64,000 bases of DNA, taken from NCBI RefSeq assembly GCF_910592395.1, contig NC_088316.1, positions 9,426,001 to 9,490,000 of the forward strand. The letters run 5' to 3'. A program made the position numbers and the translations under genes. This document shows, in pieces, positions 32,295 to 43,668 of this stretch. The stretch is from Lineus longissimus. Taxonomy: Eukaryota; Nemertea; Pilidiophora; Heteronemertea; Lineidae. Under the pieces are notes generated by a model. That model saw only the letters and a program-made list of their open reading frames with translations, had not been told where the DNA came from and ran no database searches. Each line of letters starts with the position of its first letter. Within the stretch, counting starts at the first letter, position 1.

Positions 32295-34370
32295 ATGATT
32301 GATAAAAATAAGATTTGCCATACGTGTGAGAAATACATATCATACAATAATATGGCCGTTCACAGGAAAACCAAAGGATATCAGACCAGATTAAATCCAA
32401 ATTATATCCATGTTGCTCTACCACCCACATCACCGCAGACTTAAACCCAAGGATTGCAAACATTATCTTTAACTCAAGGAGTGCTTGCTCAAAGGGTGCA
32501 GCCACTGATTCCTAAACGTGAAGATAAGAAACTTGCATTTGAGACTGAAGAGCTTGATGACATAAGAAAAGTGACTGGTGTAAAAATTGTAAAGGAATTT
32601 GGTAAGCCTGCAGTCACCATTAGTGAAAATTGGCAGAGAAGCGAAACAAGTGTATGAATACAAACATAAGTTAGAAGAAGTGTTATTTCAACTCAATGAC
32701 TACCACCACAAAGTAAGCATATCAGTGTTCGCTCAGTTCAATAGAAATGGTGAAAGCGTTGTATATCCAATTCAGTATCCAATGGAAAGCATTATATCAA
32801 GAAACCAAGATGCCTATGTAATAACCAACCAGTTAAACTACATTAAGGCCCAGATTGAGGAGAGATACTTTCTAGGATTGGGCCTGACACTGAACGTAAT
32901 AGAGTCATGTGACATGACCATTTGTTCATACAAGAGGTGTAAGGGCGGTCATTTTAATAAACTACCATTCAAAGCAAAAGCTGTAATCAATGTGGAATCA
33001 AATGATAACAAATGTTTTTTTCTGGAGTCTACTGGCTGCTAAATTTGACAAAATCACAACTGATAAAATTACAACTGATAATATCACAATTGAAACTCTA
33101 ACCAAACTCAATAAAGGAAGAATCAAAATTAACACCTTTCCTGTTTGTGTCAAGGATATCCCCAAGATCGAGCATGACAACAATCTCTATCTGTCTGGGA
33201 ACGGTAAGAACTATGACGATGATGAAGTAATCGATCTGCTTTACTTCAAAGACCATTTCATGTACATAAGAGACATCAATCTTTTCTTCAGGTCAGTTTC
33301 CCATAAAGTGTATCTTTGCAGGAGATGTATGAATTACTTTTACCGGAAATTAACATTAGGCAATCATAAAAATAAATGCTGTGACCATGACTACTGCAAA
33401 ATCAGTCTACCTATACCGAATAGTAAATGGTCTCAACTTAAGTTTAAAAAACCCTCATTCAAGAACAGAGTTTCTTTTGTGATATATGCTAATTTTGAAT
33501 CAGTAGGTATTCCTGTTGTTAACCCAGTAAAATAATGTTAATGAAGGAAGCAAAAAGCTATTTAAACAGATGGCATCAGCAGTTGGAGTTTTTGTTCACT
33601 CTGACTTTCCAAAACACTTCAATAGTGAATGCAAATGTCACAGGGGCGTTGGTGTCTGTAATTGACTTATTAAAAATGGAGGAACAATTCTCTAATTTAT
33701 TGAACTTAAACATTCCTTTAATGATGACAGATGAAGACTGGAAGAGATACCACAAAAGAAGCACACTGTTTCTACTGCGATCAGCTAGGTTATGATATGG
33801 TCAAGGACCATGATCACTACAGTGGTAGTTTTAGAGCTGCTGCTCACAGCTCTTGGAATCTGAATGAAAAGAAAGCAATGTTCGTTCCTGTGTTTTTTCA
33901 CAATCTAAGTAATTATGAATCTTACCTATTCATTAACGATTTAATGACTAAACCACCCCAACATAAGAAACTTAAATTACTTGCTAAAACCGCAGAACAA
34001 TACATTTCATTTCAGTTCGGGCGTTTTATGTTCTTAGACTCGTACAGATTTCTACAGTCAAGTTTAGACAGATGTTCCCTGATACTACAAACTTCAAACT
34101 ATTGAGGAGGAAAGGATCAGTTCCTTATTCCTTTTACACGTCACATGAAAGTTACAATGTTACTTACCTAAGGAAGGCCATGTTCTTTGACGAATTGAAA
34201 AATGAAATGGCATCGGATTCAGCCTATGAAAAGGCTAAGACCCTATGGGATCAGGAATCACAGGGAGTTCATTGACTTGTACCTTAAAACTGATGTGTTA
34301 CTTTTAGCTGATTTATTTGAGAATTACTGTCAGATTGACCCCTGTCACTGTTACTCGGCTCCAGGACAAA
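32295..34370 (+). pseudogene. PLV protein-primed DNA polymerase (family B), truncated
   Basis: Starts at ATG 32295 with a CHTCEKYISYNN zinc-like motif. Frame pieces then show NDNKCFFW, a Cys/His stretch near 33310-33410, an exonuclease I-like VIYANFES (Asp replaced by Asn), the DHDHYSGSFRAAAH block, an exonuclease II-like FFHNLSNYESYLF, YISFQFGRFMFLDSYRFLQS, and an exonuclease III-like YLKTDVLLLADLF near 34275-34310. Similarity stops at about 34370, before any polymerase palm motif, so synthesis cannot occur. At least six frameshifts or stops. Block order matches the N-terminal and exonuclease half of Polinton/adintovirus-type DNA polymerase B. Confidence 0.78.
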
Positions 34371-34440
34371 ACGTGTACTTAATACTTTTAGTTGTGAACC
34401 TTGTTAGGTTCAAGTTTTTAGCATACTCAAACAATGTCCA

Positions 34441-34649
34441 TCATTTACAATTACGACATATTTCAACCTTAGATTCTGTACTTATGTCACACTGTTTCAT
34501 AGGTGGCTGTACTGCTGTATCAGGAGTAACAGTAACAGGAGTATGAGTATCATGAGTATCATGAGAGATATTTTTTGTGTCCTTAGGACGTACATAACCC
34601 ATGTGTTGTAATGGATTACAACATAAGGGATTACACCCAATTAACTCCT
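34441..34649 (-). pseudogene. Unknown PLV ORF C-terminus, cut by the Harbinger insertion
   Basis: A minus-strand frame ends at 34441 with KVEICRNCK and has a HDTHDTHTPVTVTPDTAVQP stretch. Its upstream part is cut at the transposon boundary at 34650. Convergent with the polymerase remnant. No family recognised, and the frame may be chance. Confidence 0.25.
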
Positions 34650-34864
34650 GGGCCCAGGTGTTCAAAGTACCGATATCTCTTGTCGGTGTATAGTTTGCGG
34701 ACAAACCACCGATAACTTTAACCACCGACAGTTTTGGGTTGTTAGAAGCTCCGACAAGCTCTAACTGCTGACAATACCACCGATATATTTAACGGTGCTC
34801 TTGAGCACCGATAAACCTAAAAAAACACTGACAACTCTTGTTGTCAGGCATTCTCAGAAACAAA

Positions 34865-36705
34865 ATGGCCGCACACAGAATGCTCCTGTTTTCCAATTTG
34901 ATGAAAAAACCCAAAACTTTCCGGCATAGAGAGAATGATTTGGATATACATGTATATGATGATGAAGGGTTAAGAAAACGATATAGATCCAGCAGGCCAA
35001 GTATTATTTACATCACTGACTTGATAAAGGACAAACTGGAGAGGCCTACCAGGCGAAACAAAAGCCTCTCTTCTGAAAGGAAAGTGATGTTAGCCCTTCG
35101 CTTCTACGCCTCAGGGTCTTTTCTGCAAATCGTTGGAGATTTACAGGGATACGATAAGGGCACAGGAAGCAAAATTGTCGTGGCAGTTAGTAATGCCCTG
35201 GTTGGCTTCAAAGATGACGTTATCAAATGGCCCACAGAACAGGACGAGTGCAGAAAAATTCACACAGGATTCTCTGAAATGGCTGGGTTTCCAGAAGTCA
35301 TCGGATGCGTTGATGGTACCCACATTAAGATACAGTCACCATCAACCCCACTGTGGTTTCGTGAAAATGGAGAAGGCCCTAATAAACCGACCTACGAGTC
35401 TTGCTTCGTCAACCGTAGGCAGTACCACAGTATCAACACACAGGGAATCTGTGACCACAGAGGTAATTTGAACACAAAGGCCTACTGCTTGTACTCTAGC
35501 AGTCAGTGAAATGAGTGTGAGTGTATCTTAACCATTGACTTGATGTACATCATGTACATCATGTACATCATGTACATAGACTGTCACCGCCTACACTACA
35601 CTCGCTCATTTCATGATTTCTGTGGCTATTGGGCACCTGAAAACTCATCAAACGCACAGAAAAGCGCAGACATCCACTTCTATACTGCGTACCTACTCTG
35701 CCAGATCATTAATTTGGGAAGAAACCATGCGATTTTGTGTGTCAAAACAGTCATGACAGTGTGTGATAGCACAAATTTCCTGGCATATGGGATGACATAT
35801 CTTTCAAAATCGTAACTACAGTGTGACTCAAAAAAAAAATTTAAAATCAATTTCTGTATAATATTTATCTAAACTAAAAATCTAATAAAAGCTTGATCTA
35901 TGAATATGTCCTGCGATGCTTATCATTCTAATGCTCAATCAAAAAACTTAAAGGGGGACTATAGGCAGGAGCAGGAAGCTATTAAATTGGCCACATTCAG
36001 AAGACTTACATAGTTAGGGCACTGGGTCATGTTTGATTCAGCACTAAATATATTCCTCATACAAGGATGAATAGGTTTGACGTACTGTGAGATGGGTGAG
36101 ACCCGTATTGACCACTGTGTGTAACTTCATCTTGCCCCTATCCTCTTCTTTGTGTGACTGTGGTACTTATCAGTGCCCAAGGATCTCTATAAGGATATTA
36201 AGATAAAACTACTAAACATTCTTTTTAACTTATTGCTGGGAAACTTATAAATGTTGTAGCTCGCTGGCCTGGAGCCACACATGAGTCCCACATCTTCAAG
36301 GAGAGAGAAATCGGACAGCACCCCTCCGAGAACAACATGCAAGAAGGCTATCTGTTGGGAGATTCCGGCTATCCGTGTAAGCCGTTTCTTTTAACCCCCT
36401 ATCTGACGCCCACAACACGTGCTGAGAAACGCTATAACTCAGCTCAGAAGAAGACACGCAATTCCATCGAGCGTTGTTTTTGGGTGATGAAGAGACGATT
36501 TCATTGTCTTCATGGGGAAATCCGCATGCGTCCTGACAGAACACGCAAAACCATCATAGCTTAATGTGTCCTGCACAGTATTGCTATAGACAGAAGAGAG
36601 CCGCTGTTAGGACGTCCAAGGCGAGAACCACGACAAAGACATGTCTACCAGGGTCCCAATGATGGGTTTGCTATGCGGAAATTTGTCACTGAACGATTCT
36701 TCTAA
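34865..36705 (+). pseudogene. HARBI1-like: HARBI1-like transposase, two exons, one stop
   Basis: Exon 1 (34865-35462) starts at MAAHRMLLFSN and contains the first catalytic Asp in VIGCVDGTHIKI, then YHSINTQGICDHR. Exon 2 (36239-36705) resumes with INVVARWPGATHES, the second Asp in LLGDSGYPCKPF and the Glu in NSIERCFWVMKRRF, ending at TAA 36703-36705. The phase across the intron is exact (GGG codon), but the 3' splice site reads TG rather than AG after a good pyrimidine tract. An in-frame TAA at 36562-36564 lies near the C-terminus, before CVLHSIAI. The start was moved from an upstream ATG at 34838 because the family begins near MAAHR and the context (AAAATGG) is strong. The protein would cut and paste the element with the SANT partner. 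Confidence 0.87.
35541..35579. repeat. TGTACATCA short tandem repeat
   Basis: Four units of the 9-mer (TGTACATCA) in the intron of the Harbinger transposase. It has no coding role. Confidence 0.85.
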
Positions 36706-37244
36706 TAGGCAAACTTCAACAATCCATATCATTTTGACGGAGTATGCCCCCTCTCTCTAAATACACATTCAGGGTTCACCGAGTGTATGTAGTAAGACTT
36801 ACTTTCAAAACAAGCATCACAGATACACCAGCATATCTTTTATGAGTTATTTCTTCCAAAAACAAATTTTTCTGATCTTAGATCATACCAATTTTAATGT
36901 TGAACCTGCTTGACATTCACAATGAAAAACATAATGGTATTCACTTTAGGTAAACAGTAACTAATACATTGGAGTTCATGGATGTACGGCGTGTATGTGT
37001 TGCTGCAATTTGAAACTGAACCCTGCAAAAGAAAAGGATTTTAAGATTAATTCATAGATAAACAAATATTATTCTTGACGTTGAACTTTATATACAAGTG
37101 TCTGTAAGACGTAACATTTTGGGTGATAATAAAATAATTACAGTTCCTTCAAATACAGATAGGGTTTAAATGACATTTGACATTCTTTGTGGAATGAAAT
37201 GAAGACGAAAGTGGCAATTCTGGAGTTGTAAAGATCCAACAGTT

Positions 37245-39837
37245 TTAATCTATCTCCAACATCAAAATGTCCAGTTTCATCTTCTTTTCATTCAGGGCGG
37301 CATTTGACAGTTCCTTTAAGAGTAGAGCGTGCTGGACAGGGCATATGCATTGGTACGTTTTGACACAATCTACAGTTGACAACTGTCCATCAGTGGCAGG
37401 AAGTTGAGTAGATGCACTGCTCGTCTTCTTCCCCTTCCCTTTCCCCTTGCTCTTCCCTTTTCCGCCCCTCCGCTCTATGGCGATGGCCATTTCTTTTGTG
37501 GCATTGAATTCAGAGTCTGTGGATACCGGTTGTGACGGCTCTTGCTCCGATTCCCATCTTCCACTGGCCTCTTCCACAAGTCTCCTGAGCTCCCTCTGCT
37601 CCTCGTTGTACTCATAGGAATGTTGACTATCTGAAATAACAGTAACACCAATTTGGATGGAGTGGTTCACTGTAGTGTGTAGTGTTTTACATTGTGTCAC
37701 AAAGTTTTCAAAATGGTTTTGAATTGTCCTGGAAACTCGAAGTTTTAAAAATTTCAATGAACACAACAACATTCATGACATTAAAATGTGATTGTTATTC
37801 ACTCAGTATTAACTAGGAAAATGGAAGCTAGAAACTAAGTCTATTTCCAACAATATTTTCGATTCACAAACAGCACCCCATATGTTATGCACTTGCATAA
37901 ATTATAGGGTCAAGGTCACTGGACCTGCGGCATCATTTAACATGTTCAATCAGTGTGCAAGCATGTACTGCTGTTAAAGTTCGTTTTCTCTCACACACAG
38001 GCCCTATATGAAGTTGTCATAAGATGAGATTATCTTCACATCGGTTATGAGTATCTAGAGTTCAGGATGTTCGAAGGTCAAGGACCAATTTGTTTGTTTT
38101 TACCAGTTTTTATGACTCGAAATTTGAACTTTTTGAAAAGAATGAAAAAATGGCCGACATGCGATTTCCTGGCTGGCAGTCTGCCAAAAGATGGTGGTGG
38201 GCCTAGCAGACGTTTGTTTTCTCTCCTGAAAATGTAATTGAACAGTATAGGCCTAAATGAAAGTTAAATTAGACAAATCCGTGTGTCATACCTTCTAACA
38301 GTGTAGGTGGGGGAAAACCGGTGGTTAGTTGAGCCAGCATCTCTGGGGCTGTCTTAGAAGACCAATACCCATTTGACCTGGCATTTGGTGCTGTTGGCAG
38401 TGCTGCTGATGTTGATGACACTGCAGATTCCACACCACCAGAGATTCCAGCCCAGCTTGGGCTGTCACCAAAAAGGCTCACAATCTTCTGTGACACGGGG
38501 TCTAACGATCGTGGGCCTGGTCCAACTCCGGTCTTCCTCTTCTCTCTCTTTTCCTTAGCAATCTTATTCTTGGCTCCACTTGTCAGCCCTTGCCATTTGC
38601 ACTTGATTTCCCTCTAGGTTCTTTGTTCCACCCCCCTGGGCATTGATTTGTCTTAAAATATTGAACCAAACGCTCTTCTTCAGTTTGTTGGTGACGGTGT
38701 TTGTCAACATTGACGTTAAGGGTAGTTGATAAAGCTTGGAATCAGTGAAACCTTGGAACCAGTGATAAACCTTGGAATCAGTCCTAAAAATGCATAAAAA
38801 CATGAAATAATGCCATTGGAACCTAAAGTGGTTACGAATCAATATTTGGAGATTATTTTTACATGATCAGATCGGAATTTGACGGTAGTTTAGAAATCAG
38901 TCGCATATCCGATTCAACAATCTATATTTTAGAACAACCCAGTCATACCTCGCCTCCAGTGTACATTACTGATCTCCCAAATATGGGCATTCACGTCACG
39001 ACACGCCCACCACACACCCATAATATGGACCAATCAGCGCTCCGCTTACTACGCCACCACACGGGGCCTATTTGAGCTACGGAGCGGTGTGATCATACAG
39101 GGTGATACAGAGAAGATTGACTACATCATGCAGTACCGGCTGGCACTTATCCGTACATCATCTTATACATGACAAGAAACGTAGATGAAGGTTTTTCACC
39201 GAAGGTTTTGGAAGGGTTTGGAGATGAAAAATGTGAACAAATTCCTTCGCCGTGAGCGATTTCTTACATCTTCCAGTACGCATCGAGGGATGCAGAGATC
39301 TTTGTGACGTCACCAGTTCTAAGCGGTTTTTTTTATTCACGTGTGTGTTTGTCCTATGATCTCGTGCATCTAGTACCGAGCATAATACTTTATCGTCTAT
39401 GGAATACAAAACAATCATAAAAACTAATTTTTGCTTCCATTGAAGAGAAATAAAATATTTTAACGACCACAGCGCATTGCGAATTGATGACGTCATCCTC
39501 CACATTAAAAATGTTGGCTTCTGAACTAACTGGCAAACTGCTATCAATAAAGTCAGCTGGGACGAGACTGTCAGTTGGGAGGGTATAAATCGTGGAAGGA
39601 ACGCATCCGATTTCCCGCGTTATTTGCACAGTGATTCAATGGTTTACATTGAATATTACAAGGTTTATCAGTGTTTCCAAGGTTTCACTAATTCCATACT
39701 TTATCAACTACCGACGTTAAGAGCTTGGTGTGTGGCTCTGCTAAGTCGAGCAGCAGAGCCACCTCTTTATCGGTAAAGTTCTTCTTCCTAACAATTTTAC
39801 TATTCTCTTCTGCAGCAGACAGCTCTTGGTCAGACAT
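37245..39837 (-). pseudogene. Harbinger Myb/SANT-like DNA-binding protein, interrupted
   Basis: Exon A starts at ATG 39837 and encodes KKNFTDKEVALLLDLA, the first SANT helix. A 992-bp element (38721-39712) interrupts it. The frame resumes at NTVTNKLKKSVWFNILRQIN and, after a 1-nt shift at a C run near 38629-38636, KWQGLTSGAKNKIAKEKR. This part ends at a GTATGA donor (after 38292). Exon C (37630-37245) begins after a TTTCAG acceptor and encodes a Glu-rich helix, a basic GKGKSKGKGKGKK tract and a helical C-terminus. In Harbinger this protein binds the transposon ends and carries the transposase to the nucleus. The C-run shift could be an assembly error; the insertion is not. Confidence 0.8.
38721..39712. 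mobile_element. 992-bp nested element with 9-bp target duplication
   Basis: Inverted ends GGTAGTTGATAAAG..TGGAAT.AGTGAAACCTTGGAA match over about 55 bp. The 9-bp sequence GACGTTAAG flanks both sides (38712-38720 and 39713-39721). Deleting the element and one duplication restores the SANT reading frame exactly (KLLTS then MLTNT), which proves the insertion. A TIR starting GG and a 9-bp duplication fit Mutator-like or Merlin-like families; no transposase is present. Confidence 0.9.
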
Positions 39838-40135
39838 TTTTTCGTGATTCAGGAAGTAAGGTGACAAGGTGCATTGTGGGATAATCCATTGACAAATACA
39901 CTGACAACTAAAAGGGCCTAAAAATTGGCTTTGAGCAACTCATACTTGTCGGTGGATTACCTATCGGCCGACAACTGATTTTTATCCACCGACAACACTT
40001 ATCGACCAATAACCTTATCGGTGCTTTGAACAACCGGGCCCTGGTCTTCAAGTTAAAAATAATAAAAACTAAAGTACTCTATAAAAGGAATGAATTTGTA
40101 CATTTGTCCTTTCAATAGTATAAATTTAGTTAATA

Positions 40136-40802
40136 TTAAAGTGAATAAGGTGGCGCTGAAGGCAATGATTGTTGTACATTAGAATAATGATAATAATGAT
40201 GATGTTTCAGTTTTTCTAACATCTCTGTCTGTGCTAGTTTTTTCCCTTCCTCTGAAAAGTCTTCTTAAGGGTTTCTACGTCAAAACTAGCCTCCCTTTGT
40301 CTCTTTCTAATGGCATTCTTCAAGGAAATGAACTTCTTCTTTTCCTTGAGGATTAAATTAAACTGAATTCCTCTGTAGAGAAGTGAGAGTCAGTTAAGGC
40401 TTTACTGACCAAATCATTGATTGTGTTAAGTTTGGAAATGGCCAATTGTGATATCATGCTTTCAATTTTCCTAAGTATCACCTTCTTCTGAAAACTAAGT
40501 AGTGATGAAGTAATGGCACTTACTATTGTCACACCACCCAAAGCAAAACCTACTGGAACAGTGATGACTCCTGCTACTGCTGAAATACCAGCAGAGTCAG
40601 CAGCCACACTTGTGAAATATAGGGCATGGCTAAACCCAGTAATCACATCAAAACCTTTCTTGTATTTCATAAATGTTTTCAGCCTGCATTCAATCTCAGC
40701 TTCAAAGAACTTCTTAACTTCACTGATTTGATTAAGTCTGAAACCCTGAGGGTTTAGGTCGGACTTCGTCCCAATAGGCTGGTTATTCTGTTCATCGATC
40801 AT
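40136..40802 (-). pseudogene. PLV hydrophobic protein F
   Basis: The frame 40802-40353 (149 aa) shows LNPQGFRLNQISEVKKFFEA, then a long Gly/Ala/Val-rich membrane-like segment (GVITVPVGFALGGVTIVSAI) and a helical end with KINTINDLVSKAL-like text. Two frameshifts lead on through KEKKKFISLKNAIRKRQREA to a tail rich in His/Tyr ending at 40136-40138. Proteins of this shape accompany Polinton-like elements in invertebrate genomes; their role is unknown to me. It is the last gene of the minus-strand cluster. Confidence 0.5.
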
Positions 40803-41078
40803 ATTTGATTACTCATATGTTGATTACTCATATTTTGATTACTCATATTTTGATTACTCTTATTTTGATTACTCAAATCTAAAGCCTACTTCGGTCTTCC
40901 ATTTAATTAATGCGAGAAACTAGAATCAACAGCAGCAGTTATATTTCACAAAGATCTAGTAGATCTTGAAGGTGGCTTCACCACTACAGGGACACCAGAC
41001 AGTTTATTCACAAAAGGTGGTTTAATCACAAGTGGTTTGATATCAACAATAGGTGCTATTACTGGTTCATCTTGTGAT

Positions 41079-41372
41079 GGTTTTTCTTCATCTTGCACGC
41101 CTTGTTCGTTTAGCTTTCTGTAAAATGGAGCATTGGTATAGAATAGCTCGAAATCTAGTGGTATCTTGTATTTGGTCTCGAACAATTTCTTAAGTGTATT
41201 TTTATCACTAGTTTTTCTTCTAGTTTTTTTATCACTGGTTTTTCTTCATCTTGCACGCCTTGTTCGTTTAGCTTTCTGTAAAATGGAGCATTGGTATAGA
41301 ATAGCTCGAAATCTAGTGGTATCTTGTATTTGGTCTCGAACAATTTCTTAAGTGTATTTTTATCACTAGTTT
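41079..41372. repeat. Duplicated 136-bp segment in PLV capsid gene
   Basis: 41079-41214 and 41237-41372 are nearly identical (offset 158 bp), including the GCACGCCTTGTTCGTTTAGC and CTAGTGGTATCTTGTATTTG stretches. The second copy holds the normal capsid context; the first leads into the Pro-rich tail. Confidence 0.9.
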
Positions 41373-41404
41373 CACCAGTGACATTAGCTTCAGATACACC
41401 AGAT

Positions 41405-41506
41405 CTTAACATCCTTAGATTGTCTATTTGAATACCTTGACACACCCTATCATTTCTTAACTTCCTTAGATTGTCTATTTGAATACCTTGACACACCCTA
41501 TCATTT
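41405..41506. repeat. 51-bp tandem duplication in PLV capsid gene
   Basis: The unit with TTAGATTGTCTATTTGAATA and CCTTGACACACCCTATCATT occurs twice at an offset of 51 bp, repeating 17 codons (NDRVCQGIQIDNLRKLR) in frame. Confidence 0.9.
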
Positions 41507-41906
41507 CTTTCCTTTTCTGTTAACCACAAATCTTCAAATGTTGAATAATGCCTTGTATTCGTTGAGGTCAAATACCTGTTCTGTTCCCCACTTAATTACC
41601 ATCTTTGATATCAAGTTTCTACCGAGGTTATTAACCACACTATTCTTTGAATCACCAGAGATGGTGACATCAGCCGACAGATAAAGAGATCTAGGGACAA
41701 GGAATGTATTCTCTCTCAATGCCGGTATCCTAACGTACAGTGTTTCCTTTGGATTAGCAGTTGAGGGGTTATGTGTAATCACATGGTGCTGCCTGTCAGC
41801 CTTCAATCCAAGTGGAATCTTATGTGCTCTATCCATGTTGAGTAAATATCCTGCCATTCTATTTATTATCAATGTAAAATTCATTATTTATTGGTAAAAT
41901 TCATTA

Positions 41907-43609
41907 TTACTTCTTACTATTACGCTTTACGTGACTAGGACTTACTTCTACTTCTACTTCTACGTTCTTTACTACTTTAACTCCCTCTATCAATCCATAG
42001 ATTATTGAGGTAATAATAATAAAACATACTATGATCATGTGTTCAGCCAGAAAACCGACAACACCGGCCACTGATTTACATAAGAATGATACAAAATACC
42101 CGATTATTCCAGGTAAAGCAATTGCTGATTTCTTGGCCAGTTCCATAAGCCAATCAGCAAACTTCTTGAGAACTTCTTTTACTCTGTCTGATATTGTTGG
42201 TTCTAGTTTAGGTTCTAGTTTAGGTTCTGGTTTAGGTTTATCTTCATGTTTAGCTGCAGTTGTTTTACTATCAGGGATTGGGTTAACTACTTTACTCAGA
42301 GAATTACTGATAGTTAGACCTAGAGTTGTGAAGATCATAACTACAGCTGTTACTATGGCAACAATAGTTAACCTGTCCATCTTAGAAAGTAACCTAATTC
42401 TATCTATTAAAGGAATCGTTGAATCTGGTTTCTTCAAAACATTAATTGATAAACGTTTCATTCTTTCAATTTGTCCCTCTCTTTCATTTTCTATCCTAAT
42501 TACTTTTTCCTTTTCTTCTTTTAATTTCTCTTCTACTTCTTTTATTGTATTTCTTAACTCTTCTTTTTCTTCTTCTTTTACTGCATCATATTCTTCTAGT
42601 TCTTTTTCTAATTCTTTTATTTGTCTTTGTTGTTCATTTTTCTATGTTTGTAGTTCCATTATCTGTGCGTCTTTTTCTGCTTTTATTCCAGCAATATTTT
42701 TACCTTGATTTTTTATCCCGTTAATTTCTCTAATATCTTGATCACTAAAACCGAATGCCCTAAGTTCTTCTTCCTTTGTATCTGACAACTTTTCTACGGG
42801 TTTATCTGTTTGAGTAATTTGGTTTTCTAGTTCTAATCAAGCTTATTCCAGCAATATTTTTACCTTGATTTTTTATCCCGTTAATTTCTCTAATATCTTG
42901 ATCACTAAAACCGAATGCCCTAAGTTCTTCTTCCTTTGTATCTGACAATTTTTCTACGGATTTATCTGTTTGAGTAATTTGGTTTTCTAGTTCTAATCGA
43001 GCTCTAACCTCAGGTTCTTGTACTAACTGAGGTTGTCTTACAGGTGCTGGTCCTTCGATAGGCACTGTTGTTTCACCTGGAACATATGGTATTGAACTTG
43101 GTTCAATGATTCCTTTAATCATGTCAGCAAATGTTGTACCAAACTTTTCTTTTGAAGTTCTGTAAGAGTAGAATTCACCATTAGTTTTAGTTAAAGGAAA
43201 TACAATATAACCATTGTCAGAATACGTGATAGCATTATTTTCTTTGGGTTGGTGTCAACTTATTAACTTCTTCCTTTGATGGATAGAATACTAAAGCACC
43301 ATCTTTATCGAAAATATCTGGTGCAAGAATACTCAGTTTATAAATATCATATTTTCAATTTGTTCCTTTCAATGCACCATCTAGTTTATCCTCAATAGCT
43401 GTGTTATGTGATTCTAATTTCACCAGTTCTGTTACAATACTTCCTACTCTTTCTTGTGTAGAGAATGGATTTTCAGTAGTTAAATTACTTTTAACACCTA
43501 GATTACTATTGTAGCTTGTTTCACTAGTATCACGAATTCTACTTAAATTACTTATATCCATATTTTCATCACGAATATTATTTGGTCTAAAACCATACAT
43601 TTCCCCCAT
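41907..43609 (-). pseudogene. PLV coiled-coil/membrane protein, copy 2
   Basis: Pieces at 43609-43355, 43122-42802 and 42660-41907 run in one order: an N-terminal part, a FGFSDQDIREINGI helix, a long charged coiled coil (Glu/Lys heptads, 42650-42470), KRLSINVLKKPDSTIPLIDR, a first hydrophobic segment, a PKPEPKLEPKLEP linker, and two or three more membrane segments ending in SHVKRNSKK. About 560 aa if whole. Breaks: stops at about 43355 and 42650, a frameshift near 43260 and a 160-bp tandem duplication. Copy 1 has a shortened relative at 8776-9428. Function unknown; membrane location is predicted from the hydrophobic stretches. Confidence 0.6.
42683..42998. repeat. 160-bp tandem duplication in PLV membrane-protein gene
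   Basis: Two units at an offset of 160 bp differ at only a few positions (for example TCTACGGG versus TCTACGGA). 160 is not a multiple of three, so the duplication shifts the frame. Confidence 0.92.
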
Positions 43610-43668
43610 TTCAAACCCTTATCCTCCCTCAGCAACATTTATAATTTCAGAAATTATCTAATCAGAAA

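Larger units (their letters stand above)
34650..40041 (+). mobile_element. Harbinger (PIF/Harbinger) DNA transposon, complete but mutated
   Basis: Ends GGGCCCAGGTGTTCAAAGTACCGAT (left) and ATCGGTGCTTTGAACAACCGGGCCC (right) are inverted repeats, with subterminal TTGTCGGTG-type repeats on both sides. It carries the two genes typical of the superfamily: a HARBI1-like DDE transposase (+) and a Myb/SANT-like DNA-binding protein (-), convergent. The expected 3-bp TWA duplication is not visible (flanks CCT and TGG). Damage: a stop and a mutated acceptor in the transposase, an indel and a 992-bp insertion in the SANT gene. It sits inside PLV copy 2. Confidence 0.88.
40946..41884 (-). pseudogene. PLV capsid N-terminal half joined to a Pro-rich tail, copy 2
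   Basis: Frames 41884-41534 and 41571-40946 carry RMAGYLLNMDRAHKIPLGL, VPRSLYLSADVTISG, NNLGRNLISKMVIKWG and KYKIPLDFELFYTNAPFY, as in copy 1. After APFYRKLNEQGVQDEEKP the text changes to a Pro/Val-rich tail ending PPSRSTRSL, absent from copy 1. The C-terminal capsid half, the small ORF and the penton-like ORF are missing, so an internal deletion joined two genes. Two local tandem duplications (51 bp and 136 bp) lie inside. A frameshift at about 41555 separates the first two pieces. Confidence 0.65.

Noticed and set aside
35464-36237. Interpretation of the Harbinger gap as a second nested transposon
   Set aside because: A GT donor and pyrimidine tract with exact phase fit an intron better, and no inverted ends or duplication are present.
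42031-42708. 225-aa Ser/Phe-rich + strand frame
   Set aside because: It is the antisense shadow of the PLV coiled-coil/membrane protein.
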